DNA from: Akkermansia sp.
GTDB lineage: Bacteria; Verrucomicrobiota; Verrucomicrobiia; Verrucomicrobiales; Akkermansiaceae
DNA: 38,574 bases
NCBI GenBank assembly: GCA_017517385.1
Contig: JAFWZG010000001.1
Coordinates: forward strand, 1 to 38,574
Reading direction: 5' to 3'
Part shown: one piece after another, positions 18,493 to 27,962 of the stretch
How the letters are laid out: each line of letters opens with the position of its first letter
How positions within the stretch are numbered: the stretch's first letter is position 1
Program-made: the position numbers and the translations under genes
The notes under the pieces: generated by a model
Told to the model about the DNA's origin: nothing
The model's database searches: none
What the model saw: the letters and a program-made list of their open reading frames with translations, nothing else

Positions 18493-19625
18493 TTAATTAT
18501 GGTCTTGAGGATGCCATCGCAGGCTCGGTGGGCGCAGCGGTAAGGGCTGTAAAGCTCTACTATTTCGCAGGATGCTTGGCTCATGGCAGGAAGCGAGGCG
18601 GAATGAAAGTAGGCCAGAGTGTCCAGAATGGAATCTCGGCTCAGCGGGTCAAAGACTTTGCCATTAAGCCCATCTTTTACCAGCTCAGGGTGACAGCCAT
18701 TATAGCAGGAGCAAGCGATAGGTAGGCCGCAAGCCATTGCTTCCGGCACGACGAGACTCCAGTTATCCTCCAATGTTGGGATGATAAACACATCCGCCTG
18801 AGCGTAATACTTGTGAATGTGGTCATAATCCACAGGGCCTCTGAACTCGGTGGCGGGTGTATTCATGGCTTCCAGTTTTGCGCGTTCCGGGCCATCACCC
18901 ACGATGATGAGCTTGTCATGTGGGAAGCGTTCCATGTGCTCCTGCCAGGCGTTCAGCAGTTGGTGTATTCCCTTCAGCTCGATGAGGCGGCCCACGTACA
19001 GCCATGTGATGCCCTGAGTCGGACTGGCATTGCCGGAGCGGAGCTCCTGTACACCGCTACTGAGTTCCTCACTATCGGCGGCCATGATGCCCTCGGTAAT
19101 GATGTCTGGATTTACCCCGAGAGATTGTATCAGGTATTCACGGCAAAGGCTGCCATTCACGAGAAATGCCGAGGTGAATCGGGATATCCACTTGCGGTAT
19201 AGCTTGCGCCAGCGGGGGCAGTTACGCTCAGTATGGGCAGTGCGTTCGTAGGCGATGAGTAGGGGAACTCGTAGGCGCCGGGCATGGAGTAGAGCCCATG
19301 GTGTCCATTGGAAAAATCCCTCCGCGATGACGACGTCTGCCTTGATGGTGCTCAGAAGCCTGTTCAGCCCTGAGGGGTAGGGAATAGAGAGGCTGCTGCA
19401 AGAGAAGTGTGAGTTGCGGTTTCCGAGGGTAAGGCATTTTTCATCGCTGAGCCCATGTGCATGCGAGCCGAGCGCCGCTTGAATCTTTTTGACGCAGCGT
19501 GGCTCTACTCGGTTTTCGGAGTAAACGAGATGAAATTGTCCCCGCAGGCGTTCGCTGAGAGCGCGGTAGAAGGGTACGCGGTAGTCTGCAAAGGAGGGGT
19601 TAACCCAAAGTACTGTGGGACGCAT
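18489..19625 (-). CDS. GT4 family glycosyltransferase
   Basis: The protein is 378 residues from the ATG giving MRPTVLWVNPSFADYRVPFY. I prefer this start because the fold begins there, although the frame is open further upstream and MKKPSAYT at 19649 is possible. It has the GT-B layout, with a C-terminal half containing LYVGRLIELKGIHQLL, a VGDGPER turn and the donor-site segment VPEAMACGLPIACS. The function is transfer of a sugar from a nucleotide donor to the lipid-linked glycan. The specific sugar cannot be read from sequence. It overlaps the upstream gene's end by 26 nt and the next gene by ATGA. Confidence 0.87.
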   Translation of the reverse strand: MRPTVLWVNPSFADYRVPFYRALSERLRGQFHLVYSENRVEPRCVKKIQAALGSHAHGLSDEKCLTLGNRNSHFSCSSLSIPYPSGLNRLLSTIKADVVIAEGFFQWTPWALLHARRLRVPLLIAYERTAHTERNCPRWRKLYRKWISRFTSAFLVNGSLCREYLIQSLGVNPDIITEGIMAADSEELSSGVQELRSGNASPTQGITWLYVGRLIELKGIHQLLNAWQEHMERFPHDKLIIVGDGPERAKLEAMNTPATEFRGPVDYDHIHKYYAQADVFIIPTLEDNWSLVVPEAMACGLPIACSCYNGCHPELVKDGLNGKVFDPLSRDSILDTLAYFHSASLPAMSQASCEIVELYSPYRCAHRACDGILKTIIK

Positions 19626-20811
19626 TGTATAGGCTGATGGTTTTTTCATATAAAGAGAGTAATTGCTGTGTGATGGCGTGTGTGCTGAAGTGAGTAGTGA
19701 CGCAGTGGCGGGCGGCAGAGCGGATTCGGTTTTTCTCATGCGTTGACATCTTCAGAACGTGAGCGATGGCCCGCGCCCAGAGTTGAACGTCGCCCGGGGG
19801 GCAGAGAAAGCCATTTATCCCGTGGCGGAGGACTTCTGACATACCTCCGCTGCTACTACCCACAACGATGGCGCCACTTGCCATGGCTTCCAGACAGGTC
19901 ATGGGCATGTTATCCCAGAGAGATGGCAAGCATACCACCTCGTGTGACGCATAGAGGGCGGGTAATTCGTTCCTTGGCACATTACCTGCGAAACTGCACC
20001 AGTCAGACTCATTCTGAAAATAGCGTGCGAGTTTATGGCCATAGCTGCCCATTTTTCCGGCGAGTGTCAGCACCACGGGGTAGCCGTTCTGACGGAGCAT
20101 TCTGCATGCCTCCACCAAGGTGTCCACTCCTTTTTCTCTCGTGATAGTACCTACGAACAGAACCGAAAGTGGTAGCCGTGGTTCGCGTGTATCGTTTTGC
20201 CATTCAATGGTGTTAATAGGATTTGGGATGGTGGTGATACGCCCTGCTTGTATCTTGAAGTGTTTCTGTACCCAGGCAGCTAGGCTTCTGGAGCAGGAGC
20301 TCAGCATCGGACTTTGCCGTATCAGCTTCTTTTCCATTTTTCCGCAGAGCCACTCATGCAGCTGCCACACTCCGGGGCGGCGCAGCCCACAGCTCGCTCT
20401 ATCCAGAAGCGTGGGCGTGTGCAGGCGGATGATTATCGGCAGCCCCACTCCTTCCAGAGCGAGGCTTTCCGCACCAAACTCTGCCACTTCGGCAATATCG
20501 ACATCACCAATGCTTTGCAGGGTTTCTCGTATTCTGCGGCGGTAGGAGTGAAAGCGCGTGAGGCCTCTAAGCTTTCGCCATGGGTAGGCTTTTTCTACGC
20601 TCGGAATCACGAAGTCACCACCCGGCAGGCGGATAATGCGCAGATTTCCCTCCTGTTCATCGGAGGTGCTGCTGGTGTCATCCGCCGCGCAGATGACAGT
20701 GACACGGTGCCCGGCCGCCACGAATGCTACAGCCACATTCTGCACATAGGTGGCTATACCACCTCCACGCAGAGTGGGCGGGTATTCTCGGCTGATGTAG
20801 ACAATGTGCAT
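19600..20811 (-). CDS. GT4 family glycosyltransferase
   Basis: The protein has 403 residues. It begins MHIVYISREYPPTLRGGGIATYV, the standard GT4 N-terminal strand and glycine-rich loop. The C-terminal half has VLFVGTITREKGVDTLVEA, and the donor-binding segment CLPSLWDNMPMTCLEAMASG is followed by a short glycine-rich loop. It starts 5 nt after the stop of the GT2 gene, in the same operon. It probably adds one residue of the repeat unit. Donor and linkage are unknown. Confidence 0.9.
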   Translation of the reverse strand: MHIVYISREYPPTLRGGGIATYVQNVAVAFVAAGHRVTVICAADDTSSTSDEQEGNLRIIRLPGGDFVIPSVEKAYPWRKLRGLTRFHSYRRRIRETLQSIGDVDIAEVAEFGAESLALEGVGLPIIIRLHTPTLLDRASCGLRRPGVWQLHEWLCGKMEKKLIRQSPMLSSCSRSLAAWVQKHFKIQAGRITTIPNPINTIEWQNDTREPRLPLSVLFVGTITREKGVDTLVEACRMLRQNGYPVVLTLAGKMGSYGHKLARYFQNESDWCSFAGNVPRNELPALYASHEVVCLPSLWDNMPMTCLEAMASGAIVVGSSSGGMSEVLRHGINGFLCPPGDVQLWARAIAHVLKMSTHEKNRIRSAARHCVTTHFSTHAITQQLLSLYEKTISLYNASHSTLG

Positions 20812-20816
20812 GGTGT

Positions 20817-21746
20817 TTACTGTTTTCTGAGGTTGAAAATGAAGCGGCTAACTCCCGCAGGTAGTAGTGAAAGCGCAAGCAGCGGGGCGAACTCGCGTAT
20901 TTTTCCTCCTTGCATCAGCCCACGGAGGGCATAGGAACAAGCCACTCTGGGCTCATCTGCTTCCAGCGCTACGATTCCGCGCATGCGGAACCAGCGGTGA
21001 ATGTATTGTTTTAGCCCTCGCGCCACGTGGGGATTCTGTTTCTGCAAGGTGAATAACTCATCTGCCACGGGATCATCGCCTCTTCGTCGTTGGCGGACTT
21101 TGCTTATGGCGCTGCCGGACGGAGTGGAAACAAAGCGCGCACAGACGCGCCGGCTGTATGCAATCCGGTATCGACAGGCCAACCTCGCCCAAGTGAGCAA
21201 ATCTTCGCCAGAGCTGAGCCCTTCCGGAAAACCGCCTATGCTTCTCAGCGCCTCTTTCCGAATCATCACGCTGCTGGAGCAGATGGGCGGGTGCGAGCAT
21301 GCTGCAACCTCGAAGTAGTTGCTCATCACACCGTCTTCTTCTGTGAACGGCAGCTTTCTGATAATGGTGGGGCGCACGCTGCCGTCCTGCTGCTTGAACT
21401 CATAATTGCAGGCAAAAATATCGCAATCTGGGTATTTATCTGCCAGCTGTGCGAGGGTTTGCAGGCAGTCCGGTTCCCAGATATCATCTGCATCTAGCAG
21501 AGCAATATACTCATTCCGTGCTACTCTTATGCCCTGATTACGAGCTGCTGATACGCCTTTGTTCGGCTGATGTATCAGCCGCAGGCGATTATCTTGCATG
21601 GTCTCCACTGCTTGAGGGCTATCATCCGTGGAGCCATCATTCACCACTACCAGTTCAAAGTGTGGGTAGCTCTGTCGCAGGACGGATTGAAGGGTGGCGG
21701 TAATGTATGCTTTCTTGTTGTAAAGTGGAATAATAACTGAAATCAT
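20817..21746 (-). CDS. GT2 family glycosyltransferase
   Basis: The protein has 309 residues from MISVIIPLYNKKAYI, the classic GT-A start of family 2. That start is also fixed by an ATGA overlap with the polymerase stop at 21743. It contains VVNDGSTDDSP and the metal-binding DxD-type motif LLDADDIWEPDCLQ, followed by a catalytic-region GGFPEGLSSGEDLLTWARLA. The enzyme probably adds a sugar with inversion to the growing lipid-linked unit on the cytoplasmic face. It lies between the polymerase and a GT4 gene. The frame is open upstream to 21911, but that part overlaps the polymerase and is not family-like. Confidence 0.9.
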   Translation of the reverse strand: MISVIIPLYNKKAYITATLQSVLRQSYPHFELVVVNDGSTDDSPQAVETMQDNRLRLIHQPNKGVSAARNQGIRVARNEYIALLDADDIWEPDCLQTLAQLADKYPDCDIFACNYEFKQQDGSVRPTIIRKLPFTEEDGVMSNYFEVAACSHPPICSSSVMIRKEALRSIGGFPEGLSSGEDLLTWARLACRYRIAYSRRVCARFVSTPSGSAISKVRQRRRGDDPVADELFTLQKQNPHVARGLKQYIHRWFRMRGIVALEADEPRVACSYALRGLMQGGKIREFAPLLALSLLPAGVSRFIFNLRKQ

Positions 21747-23035
21747 ATGTGTGAGGAAGAATGAGATTTGAGTAATCCTAGCATCATGCCGTAAAAGCCG
21801 AAGGGATAGGAGAGGGTGCACATCGAATAGTTCACGACGTTGTCCGAGTACATGGTGGCCGCTACGCCCACCAGCGAGGAGCCGGCCGTGATGGCGCATA
21901 GCTTCACCCATGGATTCTTGTGTCGCGTGTAAATGCGGAAGGAATGCAGCACCATCAGCAGAATGGAGCCATAATACAGGCCAAGCGCTACTATGCCATT
22001 GTCACACTTCATCTGAACCATGTCGCTGTGCATAACCTGTAGGCCGCCAAAGAGCTTGCGGGTGTAAAAGTGCTGCTGTGTGGCACCTGTGCCGCTGCCA
22101 GTGAGTTCGTGGTCTAAGTAGAAACGCTTCTCAAAATAATCCCATATGGCAAATCGGGCGTTGCTTTCGATATCTTGCTGATTAACTTTACCAGCCAGAA
22201 AATCCGTGAGGGTTATGTCTGCATCACGGAACATTTTGTTTCTGAGCGCTGGAAGGTAAAAGACGGAACCCACTCCCAAAATGAAAAGCAGAACGATGAT
22301 GGGCAGGGCTTTCAGACGATAGCGGAAGAGGGCAAATACCATGAGCGCTACAAGAGAGCCCATGATGCTGGTGCGGTACACCCACAGCAGACAGGGGAGC
22401 AGAAAAAGAGCGCTGAAGAATAAATCACGCGGGTGTTTGAGGCAGAAGAAGAGAGCCAGCGAGAACATGCTGATAGTGATGTAGTTAATGGCGCGTGCCG
22501 TGCCATACCAGAATACTCCCGGTAGCAGCAGATGCTCAGCTGTGCTCAGCCAGATGACGAGCGCCACCAGAGCTACGATTCGGGAACCCAGCGCGGATTT
22601 TAGCATTACCTCCTCATGGCGCACCACGGCTGAAGCGGTCAGTAGTATCAGAAGCGGGTACAGGTATTTGAGGATGACTCGGAATCCATAAAAAGCTGAG
22701 GGGCTGTACAGGCAGCCGATTATCAGCCAGAGCATGAAAACGAGGTACAGCTTCACAGGGGCCGGCATGGAGGGGCGCCCAGTTGCTTTTGCCAGAGCCA
22801 TGAGGCAGAGTACTTCCAGAAAAAGCAGGCGCACAGCCATCAAATCCAACCCGGCAGGAGCCGAAAGAGCCAGTAGTCCGGTGGAGAATAGCAACACCCA
22901 GAATATCTCCGGCCCATTGAAGATCAACCGTTTTTTCTTTAGCAGAGGATGTTTAACATTTGTACCACTGCTATGGAGAAACAGCAGTAGCATGAGTGAG
23001 AGTATTACAAAGTATAGGTAGTTCAGCGCATACAT
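21743..23035 (-). CDS. Wzy/WaaL-like O-antigen polymerase or ligase
   Basis: The 430-residue protein has about 10-11 hydrophobic segments and one larger periplasmic loop near residues 270-345. That loop contains SNARFAIWDYF and GSGTGATQQHF, similar to the loop of Wzy_C/O-antigen ligase proteins. In the operon context it is most likely the polymerase that joins flipped repeat units in the periplasm. Wzy and WaaL cannot be separated by sequence alone. It starts 13 nt inside the upstream glycosyltransferase and ends with an ATGA overlap into the GT2 gene. Confidence 0.8.
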   Translation of the reverse strand: MYALNYLYFVILSLMLLLFLHSSGTNVKHPLLKKKRLIFNGPEIFWVLLFSTGLLALSAPAGLDLMAVRLLFLEVLCLMALAKATGRPSMPAPVKLYLVFMLWLIIGCLYSPSAFYGFRVILKYLYPLLILLTASAVVRHEEVMLKSALGSRIVALVALVIWLSTAEHLLLPGVFWYGTARAINYITISMFSLALFFCLKHPRDLFFSALFLLPCLLWVYRTSIMGSLVALMVFALFRYRLKALPIIVLLFILGVGSVFYLPALRNKMFRDADITLTDFLAGKVNQQDIESNARFAIWDYFEKRFYLDHELTGSGTGATQQHFYTRKLFGGLQVMHSDMVQMKCDNGIVALGLYYGSILLMVLHSFRIYTRHKNPWVKLCAITAGSSLVGVAATMYSDNVVNYSMCTLSYPFGFYGMMLGLLKSHSSSHI

Positions 23036-24150
23036 AAAACTTGCTTGTAGAGATGGGCTGTTAATTCCTCATATCGCTCTCTGCTGAATTGCTCTGCTCG
23101 GTTCAGAGCTCCGCGTGAGAGCTTTTTCCAGTGCTCTTCATCCTGAAGTATGCGCATGGTGGCGGCTGCGAGTGATGGGATATCTCCCGGCTCGAACAAT
23201 TCTCCGCATTCGCCGGTTTTCACTAGCTCCGGTAGCCCGCCCACACGGCTTGCTATCACGGGACATGCTCTGGCAAGGGCTTCCAACGCGCTCAGCCCGA
23301 ACCCCTCACTGAGTGACGGCATCCATAGCAGCGAAAGTCTATCATAGTAGTCGCTTAGCTCCTCCGGAGGTCGACGCCCGACCCATTCTACGCTATTTTC
23401 CACACCGAGTTGGGCGGCCTGTTTTTTCATGTGAGGCGTGAGGCTTCCATCTCCCACCACGAGAAGTTGCACATGGGGCAATCCTTTGAGCAGCAAGGCA
23501 AATGCCGGGAGGACAAGCTCCATGCCCTTGATGCCTTCTATGCGGCTCACAACGCCTATGACGGGGCTTGATGGCAGCTCTGTGCGTGGTGTTGTGGCGA
23601 GGCGTATGTGAGCGGGTAGGGCATTGTACAGGGTGGTATGGCTGTGGCGAGCCAGCTTATGTTCTGGGGTGAAGCAGCATGAGCTGCCGAAGAATTCCTC
23701 CTCTGCGCGGGTGGTGATGCATGTGAACACATCCGTCACGTGCTTGCGGATGAAGCGCAGCAGGCGCAGCGAGCGGTAAATACGTGCGTCTGTATGCGCT
23801 GTAGCGATGATGCGCGGTACACCCAGAAGCCTGAGCAGCAGGCAAGGAAGGGCGCCCGGTGCCATGTATTGCACATGGGCTACATCCGGGTGGTACTTAA
23901 GAACGCATTCTTTGAGCTTGCTGTACAGAAAAAGCACGCAGTCGGAACCGGTCTTTCTCTCCCCCAGGGGGCTAAACAATTCCACCACGCTACCTGCCGA
24001 CTGATAGCGGTTGACTATATCCGGACTGTGCTCGAAGTAACAGGCCGTGACGACGCGGTGACCTCGGCTCCCCAGAGCTCGCACCAGACTGAGCGTCTGG
24101 AGCTCCGTGCCACCAATCAGCAGACAGGGTATGCAAATGAGTATCGTCAT
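23023..24150 (-). CDS. GT4 family glycosyltransferase
   Basis: The protein has 375 residues, starting MTILICIPCLLIGGTELQTLSL. The GG-containing loop and the GTEL motif are typical of GT4 enzymes of the WcaL/PimA type. The C-terminal half has GVVSRIEGIKGMELVLPAF, VVGDGSL and the donor-binding SLSEGFGLSALEALARACP. The start is supported by ATGA overlap with the upstream stop at 24147, although the frame is open to 24183. It is one of several sequential transferases in the operon. Its specificity is unknown. Confidence 0.9.
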   Translation of the reverse strand: MTILICIPCLLIGGTELQTLSLVRALGSRGHRVVTACYFEHSPDIVNRYQSAGSVVELFSPLGERKTGSDCVLFLYSKLKECVLKYHPDVAHVQYMAPGALPCLLLRLLGVPRIIATAHTDARIYRSLRLLRFIRKHVTDVFTCITTRAEEEFFGSSCCFTPEHKLARHSHTTLYNALPAHIRLATTPRTELPSSPVIGVVSRIEGIKGMELVLPAFALLLKGLPHVQLLVVGDGSLTPHMKKQAAQLGVENSVEWVGRRPPEELSDYYDRLSLLWMPSLSEGFGLSALEALARACPVIASRVGGLPELVKTGECGELFEPGDIPSLAAATMRILQDEEHWKKLSRGALNRAEQFSRERYEELTAHLYKQVLCMR

Positions 24151-25295
24151 ACAGGTATTCTCAGAGCTTTGCAGTATGAGCAAATCGTTTTGCTGGCTGT
24201 GTGTTCCCAGCGGAAGCGATTGGCTTGGGCGAGCCCGAGCTGGCTGTGATAAGCGGTTGGTATGAAGCCATCGTCCAGTTGTCTCATCATGAGAGGTAGG
24301 GTTCGGCTGATGGGTTCATCTATGTAGATGGCGGCGTTACCACCCACTTCTTCCAGTGAGCTGTTTCGGCAGGTCACTACCGGAGTTCCGCAGGCCATGG
24401 CCTCCGCTATCGGCAGCCCGAAGCCTTCGTATGAGGATGGCGTGAAGGCCGCTGAGGCTCCCTGATAGAGCAAGCGTAAATCCGCTTCTTCCACACTGTT
24501 AAGAAAATGAATGCGGTGAGCGCAGTTACTTTCAGCCACTTCTGATAGTAGTTTTACTGGTGGATCTTCCCATACAAGCACTAGCTCATGGTGCAGTGGG
24601 CGCTCCGCCGCTAACTCCAGATAGGCGCGTACGAGCGCGTCCGTACGCTTTCGGCCAGCATTGCAGGAAATGCTCACAAAGTAGGGTTTCGAGATGCGGT
24701 AGCTCCAGGCAAGCTCATTTCGTACTGCTTTTTTATCATCAGTGGGATAAAAGATATCATGTCTGATTCCCCATGGGATGATATCGATAGGGGGTGTTTC
24801 ATCCTGCAGCATGGCACGTATATCGTTGGCGGAGTGCTCTGAGCAGGTAATGATGCGGCGACAACGCTTCAGGAATGCTGGCGCGTTCCGACGGAGTTCT
24901 TCATGGCCTGCTCCTTCTTCTGCCATTTTCATGAAGATGGCATCATGTAGTGTAACGATGCAGGATTCGTTGCGGTTTACATGGGCAAAATTGTGAGGAA
25001 TATGCAGCAGACTATGCCTGCAGAGCCAGCGCTGTACCGGTGTGCGGGAAAGTAGCCTGTTCCAGAAGTCTCGGTAGGGGAGGTACATGTGGTGTTCCTC
25101 CAGTCCGCTGTGCAGCTGAGAAGCCCCTATTCCCTTCATATTCTGAGCTGTAAGTGCCAGCTTCACCGGGGCATCCTCCAGTTTGCTGAGGTGTTTTACT
25201 AGCTCCAGCGTGGTGCGGCTAATTCCGCTCATTTTTCTCTGGACGAAGCAGGGAACAACGGAATTGACGTCAATGAGGACTTTTTTTCTTTTCAT
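24147..25295 (-). CDS. GT4 family glycosyltransferase (mannosyltransferase-like)
   Basis: The protein has 382 residues from MKRKKVLIDVNSVVPC. Its features are SGISRTTLELVKHL near the N-terminus, then ISKPYFVSISCNAGRKRTDALV, and the donor-binding segment SSYEGFGLPIAEAMACGTPVV. This arrangement, with an internal KPYFLYVG-like strand, resembles WbaZ/MtfB-type mannosyltransferases, though sugar specificity is not certain. The start lies 26 nt inside the upstream gene. An ATG at 25337 is also open but adds residues unlike the family. Confidence 0.85.
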   Translation of the reverse strand: MKRKKVLIDVNSVVPCFVQRKMSGISRTTLELVKHLSKLEDAPVKLALTAQNMKGIGASQLHSGLEEHHMYLPYRDFWNRLLSRTPVQRWLCRHSLLHIPHNFAHVNRNESCIVTLHDAIFMKMAEEGAGHEELRRNAPAFLKRCRRIITCSEHSANDIRAMLQDETPPIDIIPWGIRHDIFYPTDDKKAVRNELAWSYRISKPYFVSISCNAGRKRTDALVRAYLELAAERPLHHELVLVWEDPPVKLLSEVAESNCAHRIHFLNSVEEADLRLLYQGASAAFTPSSYEGFGLPIAEAMACGTPVVTCRNSSLEEVGGNAAIYIDEPISRTLPLMMRQLDDGFIPTAYHSQLGLAQANRFRWEHTASKTICSYCKALRIPV

Positions 25296-26544
25296 TTTGA
25301 ATGATGCGGTGATACAGTTTGCAGAGTTGCTCTGCATGTTGGGGAAAAGTATTGCTGATATGACAAGCGGGGCTGTTGAGTGGGGGCGCCTCTAGAATAC
25401 GCTGCATGGCTGAGACCAGCTCCGGCACGGAGTTAGGCTCCACCAGCCAGCCATTCTGCCCGTCTTGCACCTGCATTTCTGCGCCGCCACAGCGGGTGGC
25501 AAGCACCCATTTCCCGGCGGCGAGTGCCTCGGCCATGTCCAGTCCGAACACCTCCATACAGATGGCCGGATGCACCAAAATGTGACACTTCTGTGTAAGT
25601 ATATCCAGCTTATCTTCAGCCTGTGGCCCATGCCAGTAAATGTGAGGACGGTGAATGTATTGCCTCAGAAGTTCGAATTGATAGCGCTTTTCATTGCGAG
25701 TGACGGCACCTCCGAAAATGTGTAGTTCAGCCGTGGAGTCGCCAAGTTTTGCGAAAGCTGCCAACAGTACGTGGAGGCCTTTTTCGCGGCAGATTCGTCC
25801 CACGAAGTAGAAGCGCAGGCATGTGTCCGCCCCTGCGGGATAGCAGCCATCTTTCTGTCTTGGTGCGCCGTGTGGCAGTACCGTTAGTCTGTTTTGGGGG
25901 AGCCCATTACGGCACAGCGTATCAGCCATGGCCGTAGACGGCGCGATGATGTGGCTACTGCACCGGCTGATGCTCAACCACTCACGGCGTTTGCGGTAAA
26001 TCTGCTGTGCAGCATGCACAATAGGTGTGATAAACGGAATAAATGGAAGCTTTTCGGCCACAATGCCTAGCATGCGGTACAACGAGGGCGGTATACGCCG
26101 GCAAAAGTGGTTGAGCCTACGCCCTCCCTTGATATTGCAGAGCACGCAGAGCAGGCAGTTTCGGTGAGATGCATGCGTGCGGCAGATGCGGTTATCTTCA
26201 TTTAGCATGGCTCCTGTGGGGCAGATGATGCCGCCATGGTGAGCTGTTACGACACAAGGGATGCCCTCTGCTTTACAAGCGCGGGCGGTGGCTGCTTTGA
26301 TGCCGTGCGCATGTACGATGTCCGGCCGCAGCTTACGCAGCAGTTGCCGCAGTTCATCCTCCGCATGTTCAGTAGAGAGGCCGAACACACCTGCTTCTGC
26401 GGCGGTGGAATTGTTCAGTGCTGCAGCAATGTGAAGCTTGATTTCCGGCTGACCGGCCATAGCCTCAGCTAAGCGGCGCACATATACCTGCCCGCCGCCG
26501 TAGGTGGCTGAGAATGGGCCGGCGATGGTGAGTAGCACGTTCAT
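25270..26544 (-). CDS. GT4 family glycosyltransferase
   Basis: The protein has 424 residues from MNVLLTIAGPFSATYGGGQVYV, the expected GT4 N-terminus with a YGGG loop. The start is fixed by ATGA overlap with the upstream WecG-like gene, although the frame is open to 26649. A cysteine-rich insert near residues 115-155 (CPTGAMLNEDNRICRTH and HRNCLLCVLC) resembles the zinc-ribbon-like insert seen in some GT4 enzymes. The C-terminal half has FYFVGRICREKGLHVLL and a donor-binding region EVFGLDMAEALAAGKWVLAT. The specificity is unknown. Confidence 0.87.
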   Translation of the reverse strand: MNVLLTIAGPFSATYGGGQVYVRRLAEAMAGQPEIKLHIAAALNNSTAAEAGVFGLSTEHAEDELRQLLRKLRPDIVHAHGIKAATARACKAEGIPCVVTAHHGGIICPTGAMLNEDNRICRTHASHRNCLLCVLCNIKGGRRLNHFCRRIPPSLYRMLGIVAEKLPFIPFITPIVHAAQQIYRKRREWLSISRCSSHIIAPSTAMADTLCRNGLPQNRLTVLPHGAPRQKDGCYPAGADTCLRFYFVGRICREKGLHVLLAAFAKLGDSTAELHIFGGAVTRNEKRYQFELLRQYIHRPHIYWHGPQAEDKLDILTQKCHILVHPAICMEVFGLDMAEALAAGKWVLATRCGGAEMQVQDGQNGWLVEPNSVPELVSAMQRILEAPPLNSPACHISNTFPQHAEQLCKLYHRIIQNEKKKSPH

Positions 26545-27275
26545 ATGCGGTGGGAATGGCGGTGTTCTAGGCTGATGATGCCGGGCAGATGACGGATGAT
26601 ACCGCAGCAGCGCCGGAATTGCTTTCCCGGTTCTGTCAGTAGGCGCCATAGAAACTCCAGGCGTAGCTGCACCAGTGCCTTGGGGGCTCGGCGTACATGC
26701 CCACTGAAGAAATTGAAAGCTGCACCCACTCCCAGCATGACACCTCGCGTGAGGTGGCTGCTCAGCTTTTCCATGAAGCTCTCCTGCTTAGGGGCTCCCA
26801 GAGCCACCCATATGATGTCCACCTTCTCTCGCTCTAAATCTGCAGCGATGCTCGGATAATCAAAATCCTCCACGTTGCAAAATGGTAAGGCGCGGAAGGG
26901 CATGCTGAGTACGCCGGGATTCCACTGCTGTATATTCTGGCGCAGGTCGGTGAGTGTCGCTTCATCCGTGCCGAGGAAAGCCATGCGATATTCTCCACTG
27001 CTGACAATGTCTCTGAATATCTGAGCGCCACAGTATTGAGCGCGGCTGATGCCGTATAGCTTTCTGAGGTAAAATGGCACCCACGAGCTATCGCAAATGG
27101 CGAAGATACTTCTGTTTATTGTGTTACGGAAGCTTGCATCGCAGTGAACTCGAGCGAGGACGTTGCCGTCTGCCACGGCAATGAAGCCTGAGCGATTTTC
27201 ATGAATTTGGCGGCGGATGGCTGCCAGCACGGCCTCGCGATTAAACTCAAAGCGTATCTGAAAATAGGTCTCCAT
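26541..27275 (-). CDS. WecG/TagA/CpsF family glycosyltransferase
   Basis: The protein has 244 residues, the usual length for family GT26. It contains the hallmark IIWVALGAPKQESFM and the following GVGAAFNFFSGHVRRAPKAL, with the C-terminal RLEFLWRLLTEPGKQFRR. These are membrane-associated transferases that usually add the second sugar to an undecaprenyl-diphosphate-linked primer. That fits its position directly after the initiating transferase, 9 nt away. The donor is often UDP-ManNAc or a related sugar, but this is not proven here. Confidence 0.92.
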   Translation of the reverse strand: METYFQIRFEFNREAVLAAIRRQIHENRSGFIAVADGNVLARVHCDASFRNTINRSIFAICDSSWVPFYLRKLYGISRAQYCGAQIFRDIVSSGEYRMAFLGTDEATLTDLRQNIQQWNPGVLSMPFRALPFCNVEDFDYPSIAADLEREKVDIIWVALGAPKQESFMEKLSSHLTRGVMLGVGAAFNFFSGHVRRAPKALVQLRLEFLWRLLTEPGKQFRRCCGIIRHLPGIISLEHRHSHRI

Positions 27276-27284
27276 GGTAATGTC

Positions 27285-27929
27285 TTAAGCTGCTTTGTCT
27301 GAGCTTTTTCGGGGATTGATTCCTTCACAGATGACGATTTTGTAGAACGTGCGCAGCAGTATGCTCAAATCCAGCCCGGGGCTCATGGCTCGCGTGTACA
27401 GTAGATCGTACCACATGCGGCGGCGGAAGCTGATGTGGTTTCGCCCGTGTACCTGCGCCAGTCCTGAAATCCCCGGCCGCACGCTCATGCGGTGCTGGCA
27501 GACTTGGGAATCGAAATACGCCATCTGGGTGGCTATCCAAGGCCTTGGGCCGATGAGGGCCATATCACCCAGCACCACATTGATGAGTTCCGGCAGCTCA
27601 TCCAGTGAGGTGGAGCGTAGAATGGCACCTATTCGCGTGGTTCGCTCGGCGTCGGGAAGCAGCTTGCCGTTTGCATCGCGGGCGTCGGTCATGGTGCGGA
27701 ATTTAATAATGTTGAATGGTTTGCAGTTATGTCCCACCCGCTGTTGCAGAAAGAAGGGGTTGCCCTCTTGAAAGAGGAGAAGCAGCAGAATGATGAGCGC
27801 TAGCAGCGGCGTGAGCAGCAGCAGGGCTATGAGTGCGAGGGTGACATCGATGAGGCGTTTGCCAAGTCGTGCGTACAATCCGGCGAGGGCCCGCCTGTAC
27901 TGGGGGCGTAGTTCATTTGTGATTTCCAT
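27285..27929 (-). CDS. Initiating phosphoglycosyl transferase (WcaJ/PglC-type sugar transferase)
   Basis: The protein has 214 residues, the short monotopic form without the N-terminal CoA-binding-like domain and multi-helix anchor of WcaJ. One reentrant hydrophobic helix (about residues 28-52) is followed by the family motifs VGHNCKPFNIIKFRTM, SLDELPELINVVLGDMALIGPRP with the catalytic Asp-Glu pair, and VRPGISGLAQVHGRN. It transfers a sugar-1-phosphate from a UDP-sugar to undecaprenyl phosphate, starting each repeat unit. It follows the phosphatase gene by 33 nt. Confidence 0.93.
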   Translation of the reverse strand: MEITNELRPQYRRALAGLYARLGKRLIDVTLALIALLLLTPLLALIILLLLLFQEGNPFFLQQRVGHNCKPFNIIKFRTMTDARDANGKLLPDAERTTRIGAILRSTSLDELPELINVVLGDMALIGPRPWIATQMAYFDSQVCQHRMSVRPGISGLAQVHGRNHISFRRRMWYDLLYTRAMSPGLDLSILLRTFYKIVICEGINPRKSSDKAA

Positions 27930-27962
27930 ATGAGTGGGTAGGGTAGTTAAAAGTGGGGGCTG